A stretch of DNA of 64,000 nucleotides from positions 62,001-126,000 of the forward strand of contig JASANG010003338.1 in NCBI GenBank assembly GCA_030248215.1, in the 5' to 3' direction. This DNA is from Enoplolaimus lenunculus. Lineage: Eukaryota; Nematoda; Enoplea; Enoplida; Thoracostomopsidae. Position numbers and translations under genes: made by a program. Of this stretch, positions 1 to 12,652 are shown one piece after another. Each line of letters opens with the position of its first letter. Within the stretch, counting starts at the first letter, position 1. The notes beneath the pieces were generated by a model, which saw only the letters and a program-made list of their open reading frames with translations, was not told the origin of the DNA and made no database searches.

Positions 1-230
1 ATGTGAGACATGCTTGTCCGTTTATGTGCACATGCGATATAGTGCTGTGCACTGTATGTATGCTAGCTGGCAGCATACGGTCGACAAATATAGTCGACGA
101 AAAATGCAGTTGGACAGGCGGGCTACGTGGCGCAGCAATGGTAAACTGCCGCGCTATGAACACGGTATTCAGTCGAAAATAGGATGGACGGTTAAGGGAC
201 GACCTTGTTGAAAATAAGGGCATGTAAGCA
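1..230 (+). repeat. tRNA-derived SINE-like copy A (tandem partner of 231-467)
   Basis: The 18-base segment at 3-20 recurs at 231-248, and the motifs TATAGTCGA, AAAAATGCAGTTGG and GGCGGGCTACGTGGCGCAG recur in the same order, so 1-230 and 231-467 are tandem relatives with a period near 228. In this copy the tRNA-like head is degenerate after the A-box. A short open frame across it (14-211) has no protein character. The element may begin before the window edge. Confidence 0.55.
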
Positions 231-467
231 TGTGAGACATGCTTGTCCTGGTGCATATGCAATAAATGCAATGCACATTGTGGTGTACGGTCGACACATA
301 TAGTCGATGAAAAATGCAGTTGGTGAGGCGGGCTACGTGGCGCAGTGGTAGAGTGCTCGCTTAAGGATCCATAGGCTAAGAGTTCGATCCCCGCTCTAGC
401 TCGCTTTTCCAGCTGCTTAGTTGAAAGGTCTGATGTCCCGGTTCCTACCTTGACTGACATATACTTT
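231..467 (+). repeat. tRNA-derived SINE, copy B
   Basis: A tRNA-like head lies at about 333-405, with A-box TGGCGCAGTGG and B-box AGTTCGATCCC at pol III spacing. The T-arm and acceptor stems do not pair, so this is not a working tRNA gene. The tail runs through CAGCTGCTTAG and CAAGG/CCTTGACTGACA. The whole unit is homologous, in reverse complement, to 27225-27415, which defines a family with matching head and tail. Confidence 0.7.
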
Positions 468-665
468 AAAGTTTCGAACTCAACTTTAATTGGGCCTGCA
501 GTTATTTATGCATGACAATTCGGGATAATTGACATTTATGGACTCTATTTAGGATTTATGAACTCTATCTGCTTACGGATTCTTATTAGGGATACGAACA
601 CGTATTAATTGACACTCAAAATTGCGACCCCCTCTTATTACCTCCTGTTATTCGTGTCACTACAG
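468..665 (-). mobile_element. Tc1/mariner-type MITE (family M1), right-end fragment
   Basis: This copy shares the ordered blocks GTTTCGAACTCAACTTT, GGGATACGAAC and CCCCCTCTTATTA with the fuller copy at 6322-6671. It ends ...GTGTCACTACAG and is followed by TA, the target duplication expected for Tc1/mariner elements. The other end is missing; it abuts the SINE tail at about 467. No transposase is present. Confidence 0.7.
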
Positions 666-667
666 TA

Positions 668-3600
668 ACTTCCTTAAAACTCAAAATAAATTTTTTGGCA
701 CATTTATGCCAATTTTGAGGAGCACTAAATTTGTACACATCTTACAAATCATTCACATGTTGTTTTAAATACTTCTACCTTTATTGCTAACTCTGTGATC
801 TATAAACGTCCTATATATTTAGTTCCACATCTTCTGGCTGCAGCAAAAATGTTAAATCAAAGTTTGACCAATTTTAGGCCGTGAGAAAATTGTCTCGCGT
901 TCACGATAAACCATTTTATATAATCGGTCTTTGCAGCTACATAGTCTGCTAAAAAGGATTGTCGAGTTTGCAGACTATATATATGTACAAGCCACGCTAT
1001 GTAAAAACCAATGAATATGTTTTTAAATTGGGGCTGTTTTGATGGATAATTGGATGGAACACTGTAATTGCAAACGATGATTTATTTTGCTACTCAAGTG
1101 TTTGTCAATATTTTATATTTTAAATTTTACTCAAGTTTACATTAAGCTGCGAAACGAAAATTTTCAAAGTTTCATAGATTTTATATACGGTTTCGACTGA
1201 CTTTTTAGCGAAAATTTGTGATCCGGGTCGCGATTTCAGCGGTCTGTTGATTGTTTTCAATTGCTTTAAGACCGGACTGAGAGGTTTAAACTTATATTCA
1301 AGCTCAGAGTTTATGCTTAGGCTTATGCTTAGGCCTACGCCTAGGTTGTAGGTAACATTGGGCTGCTCAATTCATTAGTGAAAATGAAAATAGATACCTA
1401 TTTTAACGTTTACACTTTCATTAGATGTGAAAAAGCATATGCGCCTTGTGATTGGTTACTACCTTTGCCATACTGAAATACGATTTGCTGATGTGAATAC
1501 TTTTTCTTGATTGGCTAAATAACCGCCACCTATTGGCTACCTAATAGTTTGTTTTTCTGAGCAACGCCGAATCAAGCAGGATTAGGTGCGCGCAGGACTA
1601 TCAAGCAACTAATCGAAGTCTGTCCCCAACATTACGGTTTATTGTTTATCTAAGGCCAAGCCGAAGTAAGGCTTAAGCTCAGCTTAAGTTAAGCTTATTT
1701 TCATTGTTTTAGTTATGATGGTAATTTTTGACAAATTTTTTATAGGGCAAAGTAAACAAGTACGGAAACGAGTATAGATCAGTACAAAGTTTCGCAGCTA
1801 AAACCTACAACGTTGCATATGCATGTGACAAGTCTACAAAAGCATGGCATGCAGGCCATTAGCATGCTCAGGTTGCAGGATTAGGGGTTAAAAATTTTCA
1901 GGGGCCGATACAAGGGATTCCCATGACCTACATGCAAACTTAAAACCTTTCTAGGAGAGAATTGTCTATGGGGGTTGCGCTGATCCCGTCCGTTCCACCT
2001 CTGGCCACGAACTCGAAGCTATGACAGCGACGGTTCTTAAGTTGTTATAATACAAACACGCATACACGCGCAGTTCACTACTAGACTGCATCATCGAAGC
2101 GGTGATTAGTGGACTTTATTCCTGATTTTTAGCCGACATCATTAGTTACATGCTTGCTGGAGCACTCACACAGCGCATGCGAATGTGTGTCCACTGGTGG
2201 TTCCAAGCGGGGGATTTCCTTGAGCAATAGCCATCCTGCAGGGGTCAAAACCAAAATTTGTGTACAAATTTTCAGTAGTAAAATAAAGTTTCACTGCTGG
2301 CCAGCTCCATCCACAAGCTTTTCTTCACTATTAGATGTCAAGCAGCATCCGTCTGAGAAATTTGTAGATTTGTCACTGCTGTGTTTCCACCTTTCGAACC
2401 CGCTAAACTTTTGCAGTAGGCTGACCGTGTAAGTTAGGTTTATAAGAGGAAATGTGGAAATGTTTTTTTCATTCATAGCGTCGTGGTTTGGTGCCCCCCG
2501 TTCCAAAAAAGGTTGTGGGGTACTATAATATGTCACCATAGATGCAATGGAATTGATTGCCTGAAAACAATATATGATCAGGGCGGGTTTTTTAACCTAT
2601 AGAGTTTGGTTATAAACAACCGTCATTTGTCACCTGATTATATTGAGTTTGGGCGAATTGTACAGAAAATGTGGCCTTTGAGCAACCCCGCAACCAGAAA
2701 TTGTTAATAGATGGGGTAGGGAAAATTTTTGTAAGAAAGAATTCACTTAAATGCAATTCAGGAAATTTTCGACTGGGATGCGGCGAAGCTGACCCTATGG
2801 TAAATGGAGTGGCCCATTTGCCGTAGTTGCGGCTCTGGTTTTAAACGTTCCATGTTTATAATGAACTATTATCTGGAGATAATGAAACGGCAATAAACAA
2901 TGCTTTGCTTAATATACTGCGTACCTACCTACTTTTACTGTCAGAGTTAGCGTGTGGGTTTTCATGCAATATGTTGTAAAAACCATACGTACTTTTGTAG
3001 CCAACTTTTGTTTGCAACTGTTCAACGACTCAACCAGATTTGTACTTCGAAATGGTATAATTATTCATTTAAAACTTTTTTAAATTTTTTGGAATTTAAA
3101 AGGCTCAACAGATTAATTGCAGATTTTATTAGAAAGCCGGTGAAGCTGTGATCTTCTTTCACAGATTTTGCGATCAGATTTACATCGTACCATTTTTGTT
3201 ACTATACGCTCTTGTAAGGGTTGTATTGCTAGCATGTTAATTTTTTTAGCAAAAATGCCTCTTATTGGTTTGAAAAATTAATGTCGAGTGCGGTCTTGCG
3301 GTAGGGCGTAATCATGTTGCCTTTTATCCGGCTTTATTAGCATGAAATGTTTGCGTATTAAATAAACCAATTTATTAAATAGCTTTATAGACTCATTAAT
3401 ATTACGAATTAAACCAATCGTTATAGAGCTCGGTTATAGGAAGGTATGTTTCCTAGGCGATGTCTATCTCTATAGTTTTTATAATTTAGCGGAAATTGAA
3501 GATTCATAGTAAAAATTCTGTACGCTACAAGTTAGGAAAACAACAAAACTTTTCTCGCTACTATCGAATATTATGTGATACGTGTGAACCTGTGCGTAGC

Positions 3601-6320
3601 CGAAACTCATGATCAAGAAATTACACTGTATACCGTCATGTAAAAAATCGTTTTGACCTCTTAGATCAAAGGTTACTTTTAAGCCGGTTTATCGCGTTTT
3701 TTTTTCTATTCTCTCCATATATGTCATAACAGGGTATATGCTTTCTATCTTCCCGTAGTATATGCCGCTGCGTGTGAAACTGTTTGAAATTGTTTTTGAG
3801 TTCAACCAAAAGAACATCGCTTTTGCTTGAAATATGTAATTAAATAGTGGCGCACCGTTAAAGTGGCGACCGTTAAGCTTTTCATATTTCACCTCTCAAG
3901 GACGCGGCGCTCTTCACAATTCGATTTTGTCACCTGTCAAGTTTGTAATTAAACTTTTGTTATTAATAAACGCTTAGTTGAAAACTGTCTCCGACAGAAA
4001 TGGCTTTTATGTGGCAAACAAAATATTTTTCTTGCCAGTTAAACGAAAATACTCTACGGCATTGAAGTCTCATCGAAGGTGAACGCTATCAAACATTTTA
4101 ATTGCAACTATTGGCGATTTTAAAGTTAAATAAACGGTTTTTACAGCGTTTCATTTGTTGCGGTTGAAGATTTATTGAGTAGCTTGAAAGCAGTAGACGA
4201 TCCAGAAGTGTTTGACGGCGGGTGGGAAAGTGAAAAAAGTCACGGCGAATGAACCGAGTAAGGAGCCGTGACGTCATTTGAGCAGTAAAATCTTCCGTTA
4301 AAATTTAGGTTTTCGCGTCCGGAGAGGCATACAATTCCGGTTAAACGGACCATACCCTGGATGGCACCGATTGGCGCTGCCAGCGCTCAGTTGGAAGTTT
4401 AATATCAAAGGTATGATGTATTATCGAAACTTAATGTTCCAACTAGGAAACTTGTTTCGTTTAATCAACTTTTTGAGATAGTTTATGCTACCGTCTGTTT
4501 TTTACTAAGAAGGGTAGTTTTGGCAACCCGAAAGTTAAAGCATGATCGGGTGCTAAAATTTGATAGCTTTTAAAGTAATTATTATGTAAAAATAGTATTT
4601 ATCCTAAACATCATAGCGATGCCGAATAAGAGTTATACACTGAAGTTGTACTGATAACGATTTGCTTAAATTGGACAAGATTTCAGAATAACCGTTGTTT
4701 GAGGTTTGATTAACGCAAAAGATGTGAAAGGGGTTGTAATTCCGTCTTAGCCGAGTAACGTTTTACCTTCAAGGGTTTGATGCGCTAAGCACCCGCTGCA
4801 CTCTGCTAATGTCAACATTTGGTTTACGCAAAGCAATTCAGATTAATTCTAAAGTACCTCTGTGATTTCGCGACTATAAATTTTGTATTTTTTGGAAAAT
4901 TAAGAAAGTTTGAATAAAAATATAAACAATAAAAAGTTTTTAGAACTTAATTTTTTTGTTGCTTGCTATTTACGCAACAGTTTCCAGTATATACGACATA
5001 TGTGTATTTAAATTAGCTTAGGTTTAAGTAAGCATATCTTAAAACCTAATGGATTATCTAGAAATCACGAAATAGGGTATCAAGACCGTGCCATATGGAA
5101 GTTTGAAAAATGACTCGTGAGCTATAAGCTAAAGAGGAATTGTAGTTTTGAAAATTTTGCTTTTAATGCATGTTTTAACCAAGGTTTCGGCGTTCCCCTT
5201 TGCAACTGGCAGTTATACTCAAAATGTGCTCTTTGTAGTAGGGTCGCAAAAGCTGCCTCAAAAAAAATGACCGAGACGCGTTTACTAAACATGTATTAAG
5301 CTCGCGAGCGAGTAGCCAACTACAGTTTTATTACTGGAAATCTTGACACAAAATTTTGGCATTAATCCCTGTCGGACAGCCTCTGCCTGGGCAGCCTCTC
5401 AGTATCCGGCAGCGCTTAAAACGCACTCGCAGTAGTGAAGTCGTGAGCAATTCGTGATCAAAAAAATTTGACCGAGACCTGTCTATTGTTATTTGATTTT
5501 TTTACGTTTGGTAATTAACTGCTTCAGACAGCATAAAATACACTTTGTCGCCCCGTCGAGTATTCTGTAATTATACGTTCACAATTCATTAGGTTTCGAC
5601 GAATAGACAAATTTGCTTATTAAAAAAGCATAGCTGTTTAATATGTACTGGTGGCGAAGACATTTTGAAATAGTGAATGCCGTAGTCTAAAACGGACCAA
5701 AATGATGCGTCTTAAGTTAGAATTGGCAACTTTTGAACCGTGGTTCAACAAGGCAGTACGTTTACATTACAATAATGAATCCTGGACATGTGGGGCTGTC
5801 CTGGTTGTTTTCTGGGTTCGCCCCTCGTAAGCACATAAATTTACTAACTATATATTATTAAATATTAATATTTCTATATCACTGAAAATTTTTTCAGCTA
5901 AATCCTTTTCAACCAACATATTTATGTATTCTTCGTACGTTCACTATTGAATGTTTCACACAAACATAAACGACGAGAACCCTGAAAATTTTTAAAAAGA
6001 CACTCTGTAAGGTAGTGGCAGCAGATTTCCGTCCGGAATAACTCGGTTAACGAAAAAACTTGTTCGACCAACAGGATGATTAAAGCTTACGATACCCCCC
6101 AGACGATGGCGAACTTCAAGTTTCTGCTTGAGATCAAATTAAATTTTAATGTAAAGCAGACACGCGATACATATCGTAGTATTAATATATTGACGGCACG
6201 TTGCCTGATAGCAACTTCTACATTCATTAAATTTCGATATCAGGTGTCTTAGCACACGTCATAAAAGATCTTGTGTCTTTGTGAACAAAACAGCAAAGCA
6301 TTCAGCTGTTCGCTGCACTT
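668..6320. other. Intergenic, no gene recognised
   Basis: AT-rich sequence with only short open frames (60-92 codons) that lack plausible splice context or family motifs. A small run of TTAGGCTTATGC/CCTAGG-like repeats sits at 1312-1350. I see no RNA gene or intact transposon. Confidence 0.5.
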
Positions 6321-6321
6321 A

Positions 6322-6671
6322 CTATAGTGACCCGAATAAGAGGGGGACTAATATTTATTTGGCCTTTCCATCTTATTCGGTTCGAATTAAACGTTTATCT
6401 GCCTTGTGTCAACAGTTTGAGCCATAATGCAAAGTTATATCTAGGAAAGTACTTTCAATCCTTAAGTACGTTTTAAAGTTTCGAACTCAACTTTTTTGGT
6501 CCCGGAGTGATTTATACGCTACAATTAGGGGTAATTGACATTTATTGGCTCTAATTAGGGTTTATGGTCTCTATCCGCTTGCAGACTCTTATTAGGGATA
6601 CGAACTCCTATTGATTGGGACTCAAAATGGGACCCCCTCTTATTGCTTCCCTCTGATTCGGGACACTACAG
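6322..6671. mobile_element. Tc1/mariner-type MITE (family M1), near-complete
   Basis: The left end CTATAGTGACCCGAATAAGA follows TA. The right end, read in reverse complement, is CTGTAGTGTCCCGAATCAGA. These are terminal inverted repeats of roughly 25 bp around a 350-bp non-coding body. The right flank is TG where TA is expected, so one target base has changed. It is the best-bounded M1 copy; others lie at 468-665, 14140-14322, 23356-23799 and 24635-24820. Confidence 0.8.
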
Positions 6672-9600
6672 TGGGTTATATTAGAGAATTTCTAATAGAG
6701 AAGGCAGATATTGAAATTATGATGAAACGCCCGATTTATTTATAGTAAACAATTTAAGGTGCTGCAAGCTCTAAAAGATATGCATTATTTGCTAATTAAC
6801 TACTAAAATTACTTACTGAAACAGTAATAAACGCAGGTTCACAGCCAGAAACTCAAACGGATCCGAAAAACTTCACTGTAACATGAGCATCTTTTAAATA
6901 ATTCTGCAGATAATTTTTTCACAAAGAAATACTTTGCTTAAATTTAATACTTAAACCTTGACAAACGTATTTGAGTCGTGCAATTTTCTCGCTGCGCAGC
7001 TTCGCTTTCACAAGCCAAGCTCCTTACAGAAAACTATTTACTTTTTGAACTGAAAGAAAGTTTGAATTTTATAAAATTTGCATAAATTCTTTATTGATTC
7101 ATAGCTCGCCATCTGTTGTTGTCATTTATTAATCTGGCAAGTATTTCAAACGCGCTCACTTAAGGTGATTTTCGTTGCATAGTTTAAGTTCTCGTTTACG
7201 CAATGAATAGGAAAAGTTTGGCTCTAAACCCGAAAAGAACTTGATTAAGGTTCTTTTTGGTCGGAGTCTTTCAAAGCAATATACTTTGACACACGGGTGT
7301 GTGCAGACAATTATATTTGGAGGCACCGAATATTTTTAAGCAGCCGTACAATTGCAATTCAAGATCGTTTACTTTTGGTCCGAGTCTATTTGGGGAGCAC
7401 CATCCGAATTTGGGGGGGGCACGGTCCACCAAATTCCCCCCTCGTGGGGACGCCGTTGCTTTGAAATGACAGTGACTGGAGTGATCTTAATCTCAATCTA
7501 ACGTTTGAAAAGTAAACTGAAACTGTAAAATTAGGAATTTCCTGCATATATTAACGCCGGTAAAACCAAACAAACATTCATCTCCAGAATGGTTGACACT
7601 ATCCGGAATGTCAAGAAGCGTTTTCAACGCTGGTTATGGTATTTGTATGTAAGGTGGCACCGCGTAATTACCAATTCGTTTGGTCTTTAAGTCTTATACG
7701 TCGTGCCACGACGCCAGTATAACGTTTCGACTTTTACTTGAGTAAAGAACCGAACTTATAGGCGCACATGCGCCAATGAGGCAAGTATCATATTTCTGTA
7801 CGAAAGAGAATTTGTATTTAAATTTGCCAATGAACGAAAGATGGCTGGTTGTTCACGCCGGAGACTGTACGTATAGGAAAAGTGGGGACTTGTGAGAATT
7901 CTCAGCCGCTCAGTAATGATACGTGCCTGTTTATCTTATTGAAATACCAGCAGAAATTCTATTTTGAACATAGTTATAATTTTTTTAAATTTCATTCTGT
8001 TTTTCTAGGTAGGTATGAAGAATCTGTTTAACTGAAAGTAATATTAACATTTGTACTTGAGTTTCCGTTTTTCGTTTCCGCTATTTTGAGCGCTACTATT
8101 ACGTTTGTTTTTGTTTTCAGCATTTTACTATTCGTTTTGCACCCTGATTCTGTTAAGTATAATGATTTGATACTCTCGGCCCTAGTGCCACGTCTTTCAA
8201 CTGTGATTATTTATATGGCACAAGCGTTTTCTGGAGATTCCGCTTCCACTTTCACTGATTTAACACTCCAGTGGAAACTGTTGTAAATAAGACACGTGCT
8301 TAAAAACATATTAAATAGAATTTGAAAAGCTTAAAGTTATATTAGTTCATCTTACGAAATAACGTTTGCTCTAAAAACCAACAACACGACAAACTCGTTA
8401 GAATTAATTAAAAATTGTAATTAGTATGGTTTTTCGCGTTGCTGCAATGTGTACGAAACGTTAACGGTCTGTAATACCCGAGTATTGAAATTGAGTTTCA
8501 CAGGAGGTCTGTTTTTGCCAGATCATACGTTTTCTCTACACTAATGGATTAGGTTCAGGATTGGGATTAAAGGTAAAAAGGCAAAGTATTCGGCATATGT
8601 AATGCTTTCCAAAACCTATGCCTAAGTATAAATGTGGTACAAGTGTACAGAAACCAAAGTGTTAGTTACCGATATTTCTGAAAAAACTTTTGACGTCGTG
8701 CAGGTTTTATCTCCGATTCTGCTATCGATAAAACTCGCCGACCTCATGCTTTTGCATTTTTTCACCAGGTTTAACCACGAAAGCTATTGATAAGCATTTA
8801 GTTTGTCATAAAAAATGATGAAGCTGTCAGCGGTCACCCATAAATATATCGTACAGCAACTGAGTTATGTTACATTGCATATTAATGAGCAAATAACCCG
8901 GTAATCAAGGGTCAATGAAAGATCACCAGGCAAATATAATATATATTATATACTATATCAACTTTTACGATTAGTATAATAAAAGTATTAATGATTCTGT
9001 AAAAAATTACTAATACAACGCTTAACTAATTGTGCATTGGCATCACCAGAGTTTTTTCGCTTCTTGTAATATGTTGGGTCGGCCAAGGCTCAAATACTTT
9101 ACGCCCCTCAGCTTGCAGGGAACGTTTTCCAACGTGGCCTCTGGAACTCGATCCAGCTTGGACAAAGCATAACAGTAGGTTATGCTCCGTGCTGCACGGA
9201 AGATGAAATTTGTTTTCCGACTCGTCGTACAATCATTTAGTCCAATTTTATAAAATATGCAGCAGTTTTTTGTCGACTGTTTATCTGCCACTCCAAATAT
9301 TTATATAAATAAGTTTGTTTCTTCACGCCTGAAACTTTACTAATAAAGAAATATGAAATTGGTAAAATTTAGCTATCAGTATAGATAATAGTTGCTAAGT
9401 CAAAATTTACATGCTGAAGTTGAAAACGGGAAATGCTTATGAACTCGCTTGATAAGCAGAGTTTAATTCTGACTGGAAAATGGACAGCGGTGGATTCAAA
9501 GTAGGAGGTCCGTAAAATATGACATCACCAAATGGTGTTCGGCGCATCTTGGCAATACTAAAATTTCAAAATGTTTGCTAAAGCGAATTTCAGCACACAA

Positions 9601-9938
9601 AAAGTAACCTCCGCCACTAAAAAGCTTCCTGGTTTAATCATTGAAAATGATTAATCATCAAGATGTCTTCTGTGAATGAAATTTTTTCATGTATCATAAA
9701 AACTGTCACATTTTGATTTCAGTATCATTAAATATAATTGAAAATTACTGAACCAATATTGAAATATAATATTAATGACAATACTGCATTATGTTTTCGA
9801 TTAATAATTATGCGATACGTTTCAATTGGCGGTGAACAAAATAAGCCTTATGAGCTTATATTACATTGCTTGTCGCTTCTGCAATTAGCTGAATGTATTT
9901 TACCAACAAGTAAGTTGGATCAGTGCAATATCGTTGCA
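6672..9938. other. Intergenic, no gene recognised
   Basis: A few 60-80 codon open frames occur on both strands (for example overlapping minus-strand frames at 9026-9291), but none has a recognisable domain or matching splice sites. A G-run/C-run pair near 7410-7440 is low complexity. Upstream regulatory sequence of the Ly6-type gene would lie in the right part, but I cannot point to a specific promoter. Confidence 0.45.
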
Positions 9939-9986
9939 ATGGCACTGTTCTTAATGTTTTGTTGGCTGACGTCAGCAAGACGTCGA
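9939..9986 (+). CDS. Possible signal-peptide exon of the Ly6-type gene
   Basis: From the ATG at 9939 the frame reads MALFLMFCWLTSA followed by three Arg, a compact secretion signal. A possible donor (GTTCAG) follows at 9987 in phase 0. That phase agrees with the alternative acceptor GGCAG at 10729 of the next exon, but not with the stronger acceptor at 10721. This link is inference; the donor is weak and the true first exon may be elsewhere. Confidence 0.3.
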
Positions 9987-10721
9987 GTTCAGTGATACTG
10001 TGAGAAAATTTTAATGCAAGTTATAAAACTGCAATTTCAAGTAAATCAAATACACTGTTGTTCAATATAAAAAAATGTAAACTTAGCTATGTAAATATGT
10101 TACCATTTTTATACTTCATATTTGAATTATTGCAATACATTTTTAAGCTTAAATTAGGAAAACTTTTGAGATTTAGCGGTTGAAATTTAACAGCAGCGAA
10201 CTAAACTCTAACTCTGGAGCGGGATAACCCAACACAATTGTAGTACTAAATTTTACTGCAAAATTTCGGTTTCATATCAGTCAACTGAAAGACCCGTTTC
10301 TGGTTTCCCTATATCTGATAAATAACCGGACAATAAAGGATCGAAACGGATATTTGATAGGAGAGCAGAAGTGAATCTTGCATGCGAAGCAAGTGAAAAG
10401 TATACGCATTTTTTTGCTGTAAGTTTAACCTGGCACAAAATTTCGGTTTTCTTGTTTGCATGTCACAATTTGGATTATGTAAGCAAAAGAAAGAATCCCG
10501 GTTGCAAAACAGCGACGACACAGTGACAACGTCAATACAAAGCAGTATACCTATACAGTACCGCTATTGTTGAAATGTTAGCAAAAATGTAGATAACGCG
10601 GGTGATTTTTGGTGCTTAATTATAGCCCCATTGCGCCCCATGCGCGCGCAAACGAGTCGAGGCGCAACAGCCCTCCTGCCCCCACTACCGCGCCACTAGG
10701 TAGTGTTATATATATTTTCAG

Positions 10722-11111
10722 CGAGGCAGCTTCGAGAATACACTCATCGCCTACCCGAAGGCAGCAGCACATCACATCTTGGGCGCGGCTCAAATCGCTA
10801 CAGGAACATCGATTACCGGATATCGAGACACAGACACAGTGGCGGCGGCAAAGGCGGCAGCAACGGCCTTGTGAACGGCATGGAGGACCTTGGCGGAACT
10901 GGAATCACTCGTATTCGATCGTTTTACTGCTACAGTTGTGCCACCGACATTTATGGCCATTATACTTGGCAGTTATTGAGACAATTTTATTCGCCGCCAC
11001 GTAACATTACACCTGATTGTACGTCACGCGAAGATTTAGCCCTAACAACAATAGGCTTTGTATCTTGCACTTCGGAATGCTTAACAATAATGGAACGATC
11101 GTTTGCTCATG
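10722..11111 (+). CDS. Ly6/uPAR-domain protein, exon with first half of the three-finger domain
   Basis: The exon follows TATATATTTTCAG and ends at CATG|GTAAGC. It encodes a Gly/Arg/His-rich linker, then the Ly6 opening FYCYSCATD and three further cysteines (PDC, VSC, SEC), five in all. N-linked sites include RNIT. The CYSC start, the following TWQ and the spacing resemble the invertebrate ODR-2/HOT branch of GPI-anchored Ly6 proteins, whose founding nematode member acts in olfactory neurons. Phase 1 at the donor matches the next exon exactly. NAG alternatives (10721 or 10729) exist at the acceptor. Confidence 0.75.
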
Positions 11112-11148
11112 GTAAGCTGAACAGCCGGATTCAGGGATAGACAAAAGG

Positions 11149-11850
11149 ACCAATGTTACTTTAAGACTGATACCGGTAGCCGATATTTGGATACCGATGC
11201 CGATACAAATGTACACCACACCGCAAAACTGGGCGATTAGAAATGAAAATATGTCACGACAATAACGCAAATATTGCCTTATCTCGTGCTCTGAAATGTG
11301 GCCTTTATTGGACGGCTTTATTCTATCATTCCACCGGCTGTGATTTTGTTTTGTTTAACTTTTAAACTCATCGCTTGCATGAACCCATCCTAACAAATTG
11401 GAATTTTCTGAAGTGTTTATAAAGTCTGCCTGCCCTATTTTCGGTTAAGACTTGATGCCTAACAAAACAAACTCGCGTGAAAATGTCTCGTAGAAACAAA
11501 ATTCGGCGAACACGTGAATGAACTAATGTCTCCAGCCATTTTGTATCGAGATACCAATTCCCGTTCAGAATCATTCTTAGAATATTTGTTGTAGCCATTA
11601 AAATTTGCCCTGACAATCCAAAAGCCAGTGATGATTTTGTAGGCCCGTATTTATTAGCTTGTATTTGGGCTTCGCGGTATATTCGGAACCGCCCCATGAT
11701 GATTATAGATTTATTAGATGCTACGTAATTATATATATTCTACTAAATTTGTCTGAGAAACATAGTGAAACAGTATCGCTTTCGGCATACACTGCAAAAT
11801 ACCGATACCCGATTTGACCGATACCGATATATCAGTTCAACACTGCTTAT
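11149..11850. mobile_element. hAT-like non-autonomous element in the Ly6-gene intron
   Basis: The right end, read inward, is CAGTGTTGAACTGATATATC followed by several ATACCGATACC repeats. The left end (about 11149-11210) has the similar CAATGTTACTTTAAGACTGA and the same ATACCGAT repeats. The inverted, subterminal repeats suggest a hAT-type element. I could not find a convincing 8-bp target duplication. The 109-codon minus frame inside (11368-11697) is unrecognised and is not called as a gene. Confidence 0.45.
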
Positions 11851-12242
11851 AAGTACAATCATCGCGGATTAGCGATACGTGGTCGACATCCTATCCTTAT
11901 GTTTATGCCTTACCATAATCTGATGAAGCCATTTGAACAATATTTCCTCTTATTAAACGAGTAAACTTTTCAGCTAACCATTTCTCGTATGAATATTTTT
12001 AATTTCATCTCATGGAGACATTTCAACTCTTTACCATGAAATGCACTTATTGGCATAAAAATGAGTATTCAGTACTCGAGTCCAAGGGAGATCTCACGTC
12101 TTGTGCGGATTTTGTACTGCGTAACCATTACTTGTTTTGTACACAATTTTATTGACGTGGAGTTGTTTTTCTCAAGCTCAAAGGGTGAACTTTAGATTAC
12201 TTGTGTTTAAAATAAAACAAATACAACCATTTGTTTCTATAG

Positions 12243-12652
12243 GTATCGAAATCAACCGTGTTATTGTCCGCGGATGCGTCGACTCAATCCTTGCACCATC
12301 AGTTGCGTTCAATTCGTCCGGACTACAATCGGTTCGTTACGGCAGTGTTGTTAAAGGGTCACACTGTGGTCGCATCCGGCTGCGGTCATTTTTCCAAGGG
12401 CACATCCCGCATTTAAACGAAAATTATTCAAATTTCACTGCGTGTGTATGCAACAAGCATCGATGCAACGGCATTTATCCAACAAATTTAGGCTACAGCG
12501 CTCGACGTGTCCCTAAGTTGAGCTGGGACACCTTAACTTTACGGTATTTGTTGCCAAATTGTACACTATTCGCTAATCTTATGCTCACGATTAGTTGGTT
12601 ACTACGAGCTTACCAGAGCGGGCAATCTGTGTTGTTATTGGATTTTGGTTAG
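12243..12652 (+). CDS. Ly6/uPAR-domain protein, last exon with GPI-type C-terminus
   Basis: The acceptor TTTCTATAG at 12242 restores the phase of the preceding exon. The frame contains RGC, SHC and the diagnostic Ly6 closing segment TACVCNKHRCNG, giving ten cysteines in total when joined to 10722-11111, the full three-finger set. Potential N-glycosylation sites are FNSS and SNFT. After the domain come about 50 residues with a hydrophobic stretch (LFANLMLTISWLL), as expected for a GPI-attachment signal, then TAG at 12650. It would sit on the outer face of the plasma membrane, possibly modulating a receptor or channel as other Ly6 proteins do. The ODR-2-like subfamily is my recollection, not a search result. 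Confidence 0.75.

Noticed and set aside
326-405. Functional tRNA gene
   Set aside because: A- and B-boxes are present, but T-arm, anticodon arm and acceptor stem do not pair, and the sequence recurs as a SINE.
9026-9291. Pair of overlapping minus-strand genes
   Set aside because: Two frames over the same bases, no domain and no splice context; possibly an old repeat.
11368-11697. 109-codon minus-strand gene
   Set aside because: Lies inside a hAT-like element in the Ly6-gene intron, with no recognisable domain or splice sites.
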